This document shows positions 1-12,200 of a stretch of 64,000 bases of DNA, in pieces. The first letter of the stretch is position 1; each line of letters begins with the position of its first letter. Source of the stretch: Pyrenophora tritici-repentis (taxonomy: Eukaryota; Ascomycota; Dothideomycetes; Pleosporales; Pleosporaceae); contig NC_089393.1 in NCBI RefSeq assembly GCF_003171515.1, positions 806,001 to 870,000 of the forward strand, read 5' to 3'. Made by a program: the position numbers and the translations under genes. The notes below the pieces were generated by a model. The model saw only the letters and a list, made by a program, of their open reading frames with translations. It made no database searches and was not told the origin of the DNA.

Positions 1-3000
1 CGAATTAGCCCTGGGAGCAGGGTCATGACAAAGGCCCTAACCGCAGCGGCCTCTTAGTCGCATATGAGACACATGGCCGCATGCACGTCCGCCGACGCAT
101 GGGAATAAAGCAGCTTGGCTAGGGGGGGCTTCCACGAGGCATCCCTGTTGCCAAAGAAGGGCCTCTGCCGCCCCCTGTTCACTGTGAGACGCTGCCCAGG
201 CCCAGCCGCCACAGGCCAACGAGCGTCGCCCGCTTCCATCCTTCCGGCCGGAGAGGCGTCGTATACTGTCTTTGATATTGACTAGACAGGCAGAGTCAGA
301 CTGTCAGTCATACCGGTACTCATGCACCCCCAAGGCATGCCATGCAAGCAACATGCTCCCCATCCGGCGCCCTCAAGTCCATGACCGTCATCACTACCAC
401 CATCACCACGCGAGACCATGTAGACAGCAGTGTAACGGCTGCATCTGCATCCAAGACCGGCACAAGCCAGTGCGACAAAGGTATGCGCATCCTGTTGTGC
501 TCCGGTCCTATGTGCTCTGTTGAGAACATAGGAGCCCTCATGGCCTGACGCAGACGGCTGTCGGCCGCCCAAACATGACGCTGCGCATCGACATGTGTCA
601 CGGCCAGCTCAAGGCAGTCAGGCGTCGTTGCGCAAAACACAACAGCCTCTTACACGCCAGCGACACCCGGGTTTCGCATCTGCATCTGCATCTGCACCGC
701 CGTTTGTTCAACTCTTCTGCTAGACGCCGTTATTGCCCATCGACCCACGAACCCGTCGTACTGTGCAATGGTCGACTAGACCCCTACCAATCGCATCACT
801 CCCGCCCGCAACATGTGGAACGCGTCGACGACAACGAGAGGCCCGGAACTTTGCAAATGAGGCCACAAAAACGTGGAATGCACGTTGCACCCTTGCCTGA
901 TCCATTCCCCGCTGTGCTCACCATGACTGCATTCCAAGCCATGCACCAAGTCTTGCTGTAATCGCTGACATATGGCCTCTGCTATTTCTTACTCTACCAT
1001 CGGCAGATCTGCATCATCATCCACAGACGATTGATTATCTGCCTGTGAGCTGAGCTGAGCTGCCTGCCTGTGGAGATGAGATTATCATGTTTCTCAGCCT
1101 GGAGTGCCGCGTATCCACGTGTGCAACCCCACCTCAAGTATGGCGCAGGGCGTATCGTTGGACTTGCATGCGAGACATCGCTCGCCCAACTCCCCTTGGC
1201 TGTGGCCCGCACTACTGCCAATTCCGCCATGCTGGACCCGTCAAGCCTCAATCAGGCCGAAGGCCTGTCCACCGGCCGACCGTCATTGTCACTTTCGGCA
1301 TTGCCCGGGCTCCCAGGTTATCTCCAACCAGTCCCGGGCCTCTTCACAATACTTTGGCCATTGCTGATAGCTGATGAGTGCCCAAGCAGACTGCTACAGT
1401 AAGTAACCATGGCTGAATAATCTGCACACTGTATCCCCCATGACGCTAAGCGAAGCCACCATACCCTACCTGTACGGCGTACACGCCCTGCTATACTCTT
1501 CTTCGCTTCGGAACGATTCCGCTCTGCAAGGCGTCGAGAACTCGCGCATGATGCTGCACGTGCTACGAGTGCGAAAAAAAAAAGAATCCACAGTTGGGTT
1601 TCAGAGCGACATGGGCTCGCGCTAGTCCCTACCCATGTAATGATGACAATAGACGAAGGCGCATTTTCTCCTAGCTTCGCCGCGGCTTCCTAGCTCTTAG
1701 AGGTATTGGCCCGCTTGCGGAGGGCAAATGGTCCGCAAGTCCATCTTACCCAAACATGTTTGCGGACCAAACGACACCTACCACGCCATAGTCTAGCGGA
1801 TGGTGGTCATGCATGTAGTGGTGACGCTCTAGAGGCATCGAATCGAGTTCTCGACTGACGCCTGCTCTTTAGCCACCCGGAACTTCGGTGCTATGGAAGC
1901 GAAGCCGGTGTAGCATCCTCCGCCGCCAGAGGTCCCTAGCGGCCGCATCCAAATGCCGTCATCCTGGAAGGCATGAGACTATGCTGCTGATCTGGGGTTG
2001 TTTTTTCGCCATAGGTTTGCCAACCTGGCGCGCCCTAGCCGCAAGAAAAAGTGCTTTAGATTCTCAATCGAACATTCCCATATCTACCGTCCAAGGCTAA
2101 GATCTTCGGCGCTTACGGCATCCTTCGAGGATGACGAGTCATGTTGGCCTTTGTCATGATAATGCCGTGGATGTCAGGGGTTTCAACACGTGGCAGCCGA
2201 TTCCTTCTGTCTAGCGGCCGCTGGCGTGAACGATGCAGCTTTGTGTAACACCGACCCGGCCCATTCCATTTTCTACTTGGGAAATGTCCACACGTCCATG
2301 TCGCAATAACATGCTCCTTTGCTACCTTCTCAGCACCGCTGTACAAGCCTTTGCAAACCATGACGTCGCAGCCTTTAGGCATTAGCCGCTGCCTCGATGA
2401 CATTCCGACACCGTCAGCGTGGCTTTGGAAACGCACTTTCTGACACGCATCTCATTTGCAGCCTGTTTCAACAGGGGCTAGATAGTGCCATATGCGGCAT
2501 ACGCCGATATTGAGCGCATCTCCTCGCTGTCGGTTTTGTATACACCTTCTTCTCCACCCATATTGCCTCTGCTTATTGAATATGTTGCTTCACACGACGC
2601 GGATCAATTCTCCGGTGGGGCTAGTAACAATTTCTGCCCGAGTGAGGAAATGTCGGTGAGACCTCGAGTGTCGATGAGAGATAAGGTCAAAGTTAGGTAA
2701 GGCATCATGGATAGGACCCGCGATGATTACAGGTCACGAGCTGCGTGGGATCTTCAGCCCTGTGCGGAGACAGGACCAGGCTTCGGGCCTATTGGTAAGG
2801 TGAGAAGCGGAGACAGGATGAGTGTATACCCCACTAGGCAAGAGGCGGTTATCGCCAACTCCCGCAGCGAAAATTGGAAAAGATGTTCGATCCGGCGTGG
2901 CTTAAACCATCCGAAGCACTCATATGAGCTGCTTCAGCCATGCAGAGAATGGCGCCTCTCGACCACAACGACGGCTGGGTATAACATTGTAAACAGCGAG

Positions 3001-4968
3001 CATAGGGCTTTTACCGCTTGCCTTGAGTCGGCGCATTCGCCGAGCTCGCCTCGGACATCTGCCGGCCAAGTGCCCCACGACGTCCTTGCTTCCTTGAGTC
3101 GCCACGACGCAGTGTAGTATTTGTCTTGAGGAAGGTTGTGCGTAATAAGAGAAGGGAAGGTTCTTCGAAAAATTATGCTCGCCGGTGCTACTGCATCTCG
3201 GCTGATGTGCTGCGGCGGTTGGAGTCCAGGTCCAGTCTGAGGTTCCAGAACGAACTCCGCGGAAGGGCGTTGGATGACGCTGGATGACGCTGGATGGCGC
3301 TTACTGTAACAACATAGGTCGAGGGGGTTAGTAATTTTCTTACCTTCACATCCGTCTCTTTCCAGTTGGTCTGATGCTAGTACATGATGGTGTCTTTTCC
3401 TGCCTCCACGACAAAAATGTCTTCATGGACCGTGACTAACTTCCCTCCGCCATCAGGCCCAACTCGATGCTGGGTTTTTGCACCCCTTCTGTTGGCCTCA
3501 TCCATACCCACACCACCTTGCCCACTTCGTAGAGGACCCAGGCCGTGGCAGGCACAGTGATCACGAGCCAGACAACGATAAGCCCCAGCATGTTGTAGTC
3601 TGTTGTGCTGGCAGCGGTGTAGGTGGGGTGTCGACAAGTGAAGAAGGAGCTCTCGAGAGCAGCCCCGCTACCCCCGCTCCACCACGTTTGTTTGCAAAGC
3701 AATGCAACTACCGGTACCTCCTGTGCGCCCTCTGTGCGAATTGTGTATAGTATATTTTCAAGCACAGTGATAGATACCTCTCACCGGAACCCGAACAGAC
3801 TGGCAACTGTAGGCTATTCCTCCAAATCTGGACGTGTGCAAAGACTTTGATTGCGGGATTGACTCTTTCCATTCGGTGACTTGAGCACGCGCACGAGCAC
3901 GCGTCCAGACAATTAGTCAGACCTGCCAGGTCGATCTCGTCTTTTTCGCGACTCTGTGCAATCTCCGCGAAGATACTACTAGTGTCTTCGGGGCGCCCAG
4001 GCTTCAACTCAGACCTCTGTAGGCCCTCAGCGGCACTATACCCACATCCTCGCAGAATTCTCTAGTCTGTGTCTCAGTTCGAACGGCGAAAGCGAGTCAG
4101 AGTAGACGGCATTTCATCGGATATTCAACTTCATCAAAGAATACTCAGCTAGCGGTTATATACTGGTTCGCCGCGAGCACCGGGGACAACGATTTCATGC
4201 TCCCTACGAGTATTGATGCTAACGGCCCCAGGCTGGCTATCTGCCCATTGTTGCTAGGAGGTAGGTTTCCACACAGGTGTCATCAGGGCATGTAGGTCAG
4301 GCAGGCGCGCTTTTGTAGACCTCTAAGATATCTATCGATGTCCTACGCTGGCGATAAAGCTACCTATGTGTACAACAGGGCGCCGCATACTTGGTTCATG
4401 AGGCCGTGATCACTACAGGGACCGACCTCAAGCCAGTAGATGACGCGGCGGGTTGACTGTAGATGAAGGAGTATATGTGACGTGTTGAGGAGAATGGGCA
4501 TGTCAAGTCAGGTAGAGCGTCCTATCATTATATCGCTTTAAGTAGAGTTAGTTAGTAGTGTATGAAATGTAGGAATATTATTGCATACTGTGCACTGCAT
4601 GAGCTGCTTCTCTGATGTCGTGACTTACAGATTATACCATTATACTGCTAGTTGTGCATTCGTGTTTATGATGTGTTAACTTGAACTGCAATGGAAACAA
4701 GGTTTTTTCGTTATCGCCAACGTAGTCGTATGCAAAACACTTTTATGCTTACTTTTGGGGGTAACTACAACTAAAGAATCAACAGGGGTATCTTAAGAGA
4801 AACATAATCAAAGCCAGTACAATCCTCAAAGGCCTTTACGCCCGTCGCAGAACACACTCAACGAATCAATAAATTTCCCTCCCCTTCTCCCCCGTATGAT
4901 TCTAACCAGCATCCTATGTATGCTTACGAAAAGTCTGGAGTAAACCAGTACGGTTCTTGTGTGTGACC
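1..4968. other. No gene recognised
   Basis: About 5 kb of mixed base composition with only short overlapping open frames on both strands and no recognisable protein motif. The most protein-like piece is on the minus strand at 3436-3591: a 51-residue frame starting at an ATG, with one strongly hydrophobic segment of about 20 residues and a charged tail. It could be the last exon of a small membrane protein, but I found no convincing upstream exon. The last few hundred bases (about 4500-4960) are AT-rich and probably hold the 3' end of the gene that ends at 4969. Confidence 0.5.
3271..3300. repeat. 10-base tandem repeat, three copies
   Basis: Three consecutive 10-mers of the form TGGATGACGC, the third with one substitution (TGGATGGCGC). 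It lies outside any gene I can support. Confidence 0.8.
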
Positions 4969-6954
4969 TCAAGGGCGCGGATACGGACGGCCATAGGCGT
5001 CAAACAGAACATCGGCATCTACATATAATTAGAGTTGATCCCCATGTGGCTTGAGCAGAGTTTACTTACTGTTACTATACATACCTGCCAATGGCATGGA
5101 AGTCGGGAACTGGGTAGAGCCGTGAGGCAGATAGCCACACATGTTGTAATCAAAAGAAGGTGCCTGATAAGGACTTTGTGGTGGATACATGCCCTGCACG
5201 TATTGATTTCCGTAGTGATATGAAGCCGGAGAAGAAGGCATGGCTCCCGAGGGAGTGTAGAAAATACCGCTGGGATTCGAAGACATCAGATAAAACGAGA
5301 TCGACCCATAGGGTGTCGATGGGCCCGAAGAACCGGTTGACGACTGTTGGGATCCTCTCGCAGCTACACCATTTGAGCCGCTATAGTAGGCCATGTACTG
5401 GCGCAAAACCTGCATCGAATCCTCCCGGATGACGATGGGAGGCCAACACCAAGTCTTGCAAAGTTCAAAGTTGGCCGGCTTAGTCTTCGCAAACACCTCT
5501 ACGTAAGAGGGCTCCCGCATCTTCGGGCAGTCGGGCTCTACGACCATGACTGGGGTATTGTCATGGCCAATCTTCGGATGTTTCGCAATCTCCAGACACA
5601 TGTGACGTGGTTGACCGTTGGTTCGCTTCGCCTCCGGGTTGAAGTTGATATTATCGGCGAAAAGTTTGATGCGTAGAAAGTAACACCGAGGATATTGATT
5701 CTCCACTATCAATACAGGAGCCCCCAGCGTGGACGAGTGAGTGCCATTGCATAGCATGAGCACTGTTCCAGGTCTTATGACGCTCATATTTTGCAGGAGA
5801 GGCTTGTATATATATCTATTCTGGTCGGCCTCCAGCTCATGCACTCTTTTCTTCAGCTTCCACAGATCATCAGGGTTGCTACGGACATCGAGTGCCCACT
5901 CGAAGAGATTACTCCACTCGATGTAGTAGCGCTGCTCAAGGTTTACCCACGTCTCTGTTTGCATTGCAGAGGAGTCTTCATCCAACCTGAGTATATATAT
6001 GCCTTGGTCTACTGTAGTAGATCCAAGAAGCAGACACATATTCAGGTCTCGGATGGCCTGTGGGGCTGCCTTCGTGAGAGCGTAGAAGTAGGCAACTTCG
6101 CCCTCAACAGCAGTGACAAGCACTGGATGCTTGAAGAAGCCATTTTGCTGTTTCTGCGTGTGTATGATGGAGTAAGGGAAGTTGCCACGATCCGCGAGGA
6201 AGTAGACCTTGCCGACAGTGGGTGGGCTAACGAGACGCCTTGAAGGCCATCGAGAGCGTGGTTTTCCATGTTGCTGATATATAGATATGCCTACGATCGA
6301 ACTTATATCGACAAAAGGTGGTCGTGCGCCCGTCAATTCTTGTGGAAGTAGTGACGGTAGACTAGGAGATTGCAGATCGCATGGATTCCGCTGTGCGACC
6401 GGTTCGGAGAGCCCTGTACTCGAGGTGACCGGCGTATCGCTCACCAGAAGGAGTGCTTCTGCGATGGGGACTTCTGTTGAACATAAAGTCGTACTAAGCT
6501 GTGCCTTCTCGTTGTCTTCATCTGTTTGCTCGTTCCACAAGCCCGGCGCTGGCCTTGTTCCTTCCTGGAGAACTTGTCTTTCTTTTGAGACTTGGATAAG
6601 ATCCGATACGCATTTATCATCTGGAAACTTCCCAGTATCAGTTGCCAGCATACTTGATTTGTCGGTGACCGCATCGCTTAGGCTACCGATTCGGCCTTCA
6701 CTAAGTCCAGCAGAAGCAGGCTCAACTAAGCTCTCAGAAAGACCTTGGCGTGCTTTGGTGCTCGCACCATCCTTGGGTTCCGTTTGTTTGTTTCCGAGAC
6801 CGGCTTTTCGTGTTACGCGTGTTGAGATATCTCGGTGTTGTGGCTCGCCGGCGAGAGGGTGGGCGCGGTGGCCGTTGGAGGACTGGTGGCCTTTAGGGGT
6901 GGCGAGAGACACTGCCGTCCAGTCAAAAGGCGTGTACCTTGTCTTCTTCCCCAT
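4969..6954 (-). CDS. Protein of unknown family with two diverged copies of one domain
   Basis: Two exons on the minus strand: 6954-5085 and 5018-4969. The 66-base intron has a GTATGT donor, and splicing replaces the frame's short tail with an exon ending DAYGRPYPRP. Total 639 residues. Residues 1-240 are polar and look disordered. Residues about 246-352 and 393-501 seem to be two versions of the same unit: a KVYFLADRG-like strand, a PVL[VI] strand, an aromatic-rich strand (YFYALTK; CYFLRIKLF), then a closing segment with a VNL or VEVF motif. Residues about 520-639 are rich in Ser, Gly, Pro, Tyr and Gln. No signal peptide, membrane segment or catalytic motif is evident. I do not recognise the family. 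The decayed gene at 8467-9210 on the same strand carries a single copy of the unit, which argues for local duplication. A small beta-barrel fold is only a guess. Confidence 0.7.
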
Positions 6955-8244
6955 TTTAGTATCGCTTCTGTCGCAGGCTTGGAATTTGGTAGATGTAAGC
7001 GAGCGCTATGTTGAGTGGCAGTGTGTTATCGGTGTCTACAAGGTGGCCGCAACAGGACCAAGGCAATACAGCGGGGTGGGGTTGAAGGCGAGCGTAAAAT
7101 CGCGACAGTTCTTGGGAAGAGCGAGACTAAATAGTAGTGGTCGGGAATATAAGCCAATGCGGTCACGCGTATATACAGTGAGTCAACCGCTTGATAGCGA
7201 GTGAAAGATCTCGCGATAACGGACCTCCACAACTGGAAGGCAATCTTGCGGAAGTCAGGTTCCAGTAGAGGAAATTAAGCTCAATCAAATGGAAGAGTAA
7301 TGCGACTCATGTTTCGTCACCATGTTGTACTATCCCGGCAGTGTTTGCGCCTGCTCGAACGACAAGTCGACCTTGGGACATATGATGTTACCTGTATATC
7401 TAGCCATCTGTTGCGCTTTGGGGGTGCAATGAGCCACTTATATATAGATGTTCTGTAACGGGACATGTGATGCAAAGAAATGGGCTTGTGATTAACTATG
7501 AGCAAGCGCAAGGTCATTCCTGCCGATTCCAACAAGTCACGTTCCCTGTCCAGGTGGAATACGCAAAGGTGGTCCCTGAGCAGGAGAACAAAACAAAAAA
7601 CACAAGAAAACTTAGAATTGAGATAGCCGGCTCAGAAACAGTATGAGCCACAACTTTGCCGAACTCGTACGCAAAGGCCGTGACAGCTCTCAAGTAAAGC
7701 GTTAAGGGGTCGGCGAGATATTGCATTCGGAAATGTTGACAAACGATACAACGAGAATCAGTATAGATGCACGTAGACGTGAATTATCGGTAACACGGTT
7801 TAAATCGGACTATACGACGACGAACCTGTACAACGTGAAAGAGTGACCAACCCCTGCCTAGCGCGGGATGACATAATTCTGGGACCATTTGCGCCTCCTT
7901 CCTCACCAGCCCATCGATCTCGATTTTGCACACATGCTGCGATGTTATAGTCACTCAAATAGGCTACGATGATACAGAGAACTGGGCGAGGTAGAATGAT
8001 CAAATTGCTAAACTAAAGAGCGCGTCCCTTGAAGATAGGACGGCCATAAACGACCCGACACGCCTTTCAACCCATAGCAACTTATCAGCACTTGATTATC
8101 TGCTAGGTATTCAACCTTAAAACGCCGTGTTGTTCCTTCAAAATGCGCCTTGCCACCCGAACACCCCAAAAAAGTAACACTGTAATTGATAGCCCACCGC
8201 AAGTAAACACTCCTGTTGGCGAAGAAAAGAATATGAGTGCTGGT
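6955..8244. other. Intergenic, promoter side of 4969-6954 gene
   Basis: No gene supported. It should hold the promoter of the minus-strand gene that starts at 6954. A 90-residue minus frame at 8008-8280 begins inside the minisatellite and shows no recognisable motif. Confidence 0.4.
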
Positions 8245-8462
8245 GACCTTTAGGCATGAGCCATAGGTGGCGTTCAGCATTGTCGAGGTATCTGCCGGGG
8301 ACCTTCAGGAATGAAGCCATCGGTGGCAGTCGGCGTTGTCGAGAGAGATTTGGTGCTGAATACCTTCAGGCATGAGCCGTCTGTAGCGTTCAGCAATATC
8401 GAGAGAGAGCCGGGGACCTTCAGGCATAAGCCATCGGTGGCTTTCGGCATTGTCGAGAGTCG
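8245..8462. repeat. Minisatellite of about 54 bases, four imperfect units
   Basis: Four diverged tandem units begin at 8245, 8300, 8361 and 8415. Each opens with a version of ACCTTCAGGCATGAGCCAT and closes with a version of CATTGTCGAGAG. Unit spacing is 55, 61 and 54 bases, so most units equal about 18 codons. Read on the minus strand the units encode related peptides around a motif NATDGSCLKV, but the 61-base unit breaks the frame. The array starts immediately downstream of the decayed gene ending at 8467, so it may once have been its 3' coding end. Confidence 0.8.
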
Positions 8463-8466
8463 GTAC

Positions 8467-9210
8467 TCAGCAGCAGCACCCGTGACTCTGGATGGATGAG
8501 GTTGAGGCTTGGTCGAACCTCAATGATGGTTGGTCGTTAAAGACCGTGAGATGTGTGTACTCGATCTCGTAGACCGAGTTGGCGGAGAGATTGACGTAGG
8601 AGCGTTTCGCCAGAACGCCCGAACCGGCTTCGAAGGTGGCTGTCTGCACACCTGGTCCTGGCGCAGTGCCATTTCGACACTCGCACAGCATAAAGTACCG
8701 CTACTAATGTAGCGGTTTTCTCTCCTCCAATGAATGACCACCGAAGCTGGTTAGAGTGCGGAATCGGACGCACTCTTCGCTGTTTGCGTTGATGAATTTC
8801 TTGACCACGACGACGGGATGTCCACTTGGTGCGCCTCCGCCCTTCTTGTTCCAGAGAATGGAGCTTTGGGGGGCTCCGTTATCGGTCAGGAAAAGGACCT
8901 GACCTTCTGCCAGATTTTTGAAGTCTGGTGTTCCGCTGGCCTTTGGTGGTGAAGCAGTCCTCCACCTGCGGTTGGTAGTCCAAGCCGCACCTCTTGTGGG
9001 GCTTGGATGAGAGGATGGGGAAGGGGAGGATGTGGGGGTGGTGATGGAGGAGGATGGAGAGGATGATGACGATTTCGACGTTGGTGATGAGTTTGATGGT
9101 GATGAGTTTGATGATGATGAGTTTGATGATGATGATGAAGCCGATGTCGAAGAAGTCGGGCGTGTGTGAGAAATTGATGCCGGTGTGGCCCTGTCCCTCG
9201 AAGAGAGCAC
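8467..9210 (-). pseudogene. Decayed or recoded relative of the 4969-6954 protein
   Basis: One minus-strand frame runs from an ATG at 9210 to a TGA at 8467, but is interrupted by two adjacent TAG codons at 8706-8701. The first half opens with a long Ser/Thr/Pro-rich stretch encoded by GAT-type trinucleotide repeats (about 9040-9150), followed by QVLFLTDNG, GHPVVVV and an aromatic strand (VRFRTLTSF). After the stops the same frame continues with SYVNL and YEIEY. These four blocks match, in order, KVYFLADRG, HPVLV, VAYFYALTK, and TWVNL plus YYIEW of the 4969-6954 protein. A 69-base intron that would remove the stops also removes the conserved VRFRTLTSF block, so I favour a damaged gene or stop readthrough. 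An alternative start exists at 9299 in another frame. Confidence 0.55.
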
Positions 9211-12200
9211 CGACGATGAATATCTGGAGAGCTGAGGAACAGGGGTCTGCTCTTTACTCTCCAGGCTGGTGTTTGTGGTGAGCTTGTTTTGGAAGCCATC
9301 GTGGTGGTGTTATTGATAGTTGTGAAGCCGTAGTATATTGATGGATGTAGTAAAGTCGTCTTCAACTACGGTTGCTGAGAATAAAGGAGAGAAGTAGGAG
9401 GACATGCGATGTTCTGACTTATATATGGTCTCGCTGACTCCGATAGATCCACATGTGAGAGTCTGGTAGATGGAATCTTCCATGGCGAAAGACGGAAACA
9501 GCAGGAATTTTACGACATATACGTAGTAATATACATAGTAATAGCAGTATTAAGTAATGAGGGGACCGATGTGGGCTCGGAGTACATTGGTGGAAGCCTG
9601 GGATTGTTGTGGGTTGGTCATAACAGTGGAAGCCATGACGTGAGGTAAGAGTCCTCTCAAGGTCACACAGTACCAAATGAGGCAGTTTCGAGATGTACTT
9701 ACCAAAAAGTTGATAAACCAGTCAAAAATTACGCAAGAACATCCCCTAGTAGGCAAGAGCTCGGGCACTGCATTTTACTGGGAATGTCTATTACAGAAAG
9801 ATGATACAGATCACAACCGGAGCAGCACGTGTGGCCTGAAACAATCCACATTGCGTAAATATGCGGCCATATAGACTGCTCACAAGCGTCGTGGTATCAC
9901 AAAATACTTAGGTAACGAGTAAACATACTAATTTTCACCCCGCAAAAATTGCCGACTATACGATTCGCAGTGGACAAACTCTTGTAATCTCATACCAGCT
10001 ATTATATAATGATACAAGGGGTAACAACGGGTCGGCTTCCGTTTGGTATGCTAGAGCATTTAACAGTATCTCCAAAATATTTCGGTATGATGATTCTTGT
10101 CTAAATACGTAATGGATAACGGTGCTAACCGAATTAGTGCCAGACTACTCGAGCATAGAAGATGTAAGTGTAAGGCTCCGAGCGTCACAGCAAGGACCAC
10201 CATTACCAATCAATCATCTACGCGACTACTCAGTGGTCTACCAGTTCGACCACAACAGTAAGTGATGCTACAAGGCAAAATGTCCAGCTAAATCAGCTGC
10301 TATCACCATTTCAATTAGTCCATTACTCTGAAATTCGTTCGTTACCTCTGCGCACTTAACTTACCACTTTTTTTCGTCGCTTGCTCGGTGCTTATTCGAT
10401 TTTTCATATTTGAAAACGTCCAAACCCGGCCTCAGATTACTACTTGTGTGATGATGTAGTCACAACTCAACCAAAAACGGAATTAATATACACTAACAGA
10501 GCCATCATCTAGTTGCAAATCGTACGGTTAACAAGGTAGTCGGGAGACGGGACAGTAAGTTATTACCATAAGGTGGTGGCTCACTATACAATACCTAAAG
10601 TGTATCGACATGCAAACATTCATTCTAGTCCTTAGATCCACCTTTTTACACATCATCATATCCGTTTCAGTCTCTCCCTAAACCATTTCATGTTCTCACA
10701 CAGTTCAGGCCCATAGAACATGGATCTGTTCCCAAAAAAGAAGAAGAGCATACAAAAACCGCAAACTTCACGTAACCACGAAAAAAAGTAGAAAGTTAGA
10801 TCATCACAAAAGTGGGATCTACGGCCAATCAGCGAAACCATCCAGATTACAACCGAACCATCACAATACGTACTCAAGCCTACGCAGATTTCTCTACTAG
10901 CACCTAAATCTAGCGCATTACCGCTACAACTTTCAACTGACCACATAACCTCCCAGAAGAGCACTGGGCGACAAACGTATGTCGACCATCTTGCCTATTA
11001 GTGAAATGTGTGTGTATGACTAGGCAGCAAGAGTTGTTGTTCACGCCTGCATGTACTTGCTGTAATATTATCCCTGGAAGATAAGTTTGGTTCTGTGGGG
11101 GAATATATTCAATGCGATAGATGACGACTGTGTGTAGGGGTAATGGAGAACCAGCAATTTCGGCAACAGAATTTTTTAGGAGCGGAACGATACCCACTTA
11201 TCAGCGTTAGACAAAGTGATGACGTGAACCCTGAGTCTGGAAAAATGGCTCAGGGTCTGAGGCTTGTGTAGACGACGATCTGTGGATCACGATGCTTACA
11301 GTTGGCTTGGAATCTTCTATCTGCGTCGAATTCACGGTCAAGACACTGTGTCCAATGAGGAACAAAACAGCCAAAAAATCTCGATTCCGAGTTCCGATCA
11401 GGTTGAATTTTCACAGGGTAAACAGTGCCCGCGAACACACGAGGTATGGACATTAGCAGGATCATGGTCGCATAAACGCGATCCCTTTATGAACACTGAA
11501 GCTTCTATTCCAGCCAGAGAATGAGTCGAGATTGGTGTATTCAAGCTGTCCTGCAGAGACGAGTGTATCTAGGCACCACGCATCTAGCTTATGGTAGAAG
11601 ACGCAGCAGCAATAGAAATCCTGTATTTATGCTTGCTCATGCGTTCACTGGTTGCCTTTTCGTTGCTCACCTACTTTACAGTCATGCGACGGATTCTTTC
11701 AAAGCGTTGAGCTACCCAGCTAAGATAGTTGTGCATCCTAAAAGATGCCTGCGTTACACTGAGAAGCCCATAATCTGGCGGTAAAGCGCACACGAACTAC
11801 AAAGAAGACACAAGTCACAATATAAGTCGAGGTTTAAGTGAATGTTCAACTTAACCTTGGAAGGTACTATTTAAACTACAGCAATACAAGCTACAACACA
11901 AACTAGACATCAAATCCAAACATCACAAAATCCTCTACCCATGAGCGCTGCGCTCACCCAACACCAAGCACCTACATTGAACTAAAGTAATTCAAAGATT
12001 TCTTCCTAGAAAGACCAGACGCAAACAACCCGCCTTCCCAAGACTTTTACAAACCCTCCACCCTGAAATAGGTATCCTTGCTTCCCATTCTATTCTTTCA
12101 ACTCAAAGCACCCCAGCAACCCAAGCCCAAGCACTCCCTGCCCTTACCCCTTTCACTCCTACCAACATTCCAAAATAGCACATAATGCCCCCCGTACCCA

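Noticed and set aside
7026..7204. Plus-strand 305-residue frame 6287-7204 as a real gene
   Set aside because: Most of it is the antisense of the minus-strand gene at 4969-6954; it lacks motifs of its own.
8701..8772. A 69-base intron removing the two TAG codons of the 8467-9210 gene
   Set aside because: It keeps frame but deletes a strand (VRFRTLTSF) that matches the intact relative, and it lacks a convincing branch site near the acceptor.
10240..10265. tRNA-like T-arm GTTCGACC
   Set aside because: No matching acceptor stem, D-arm or anticodon arm could be built around it.
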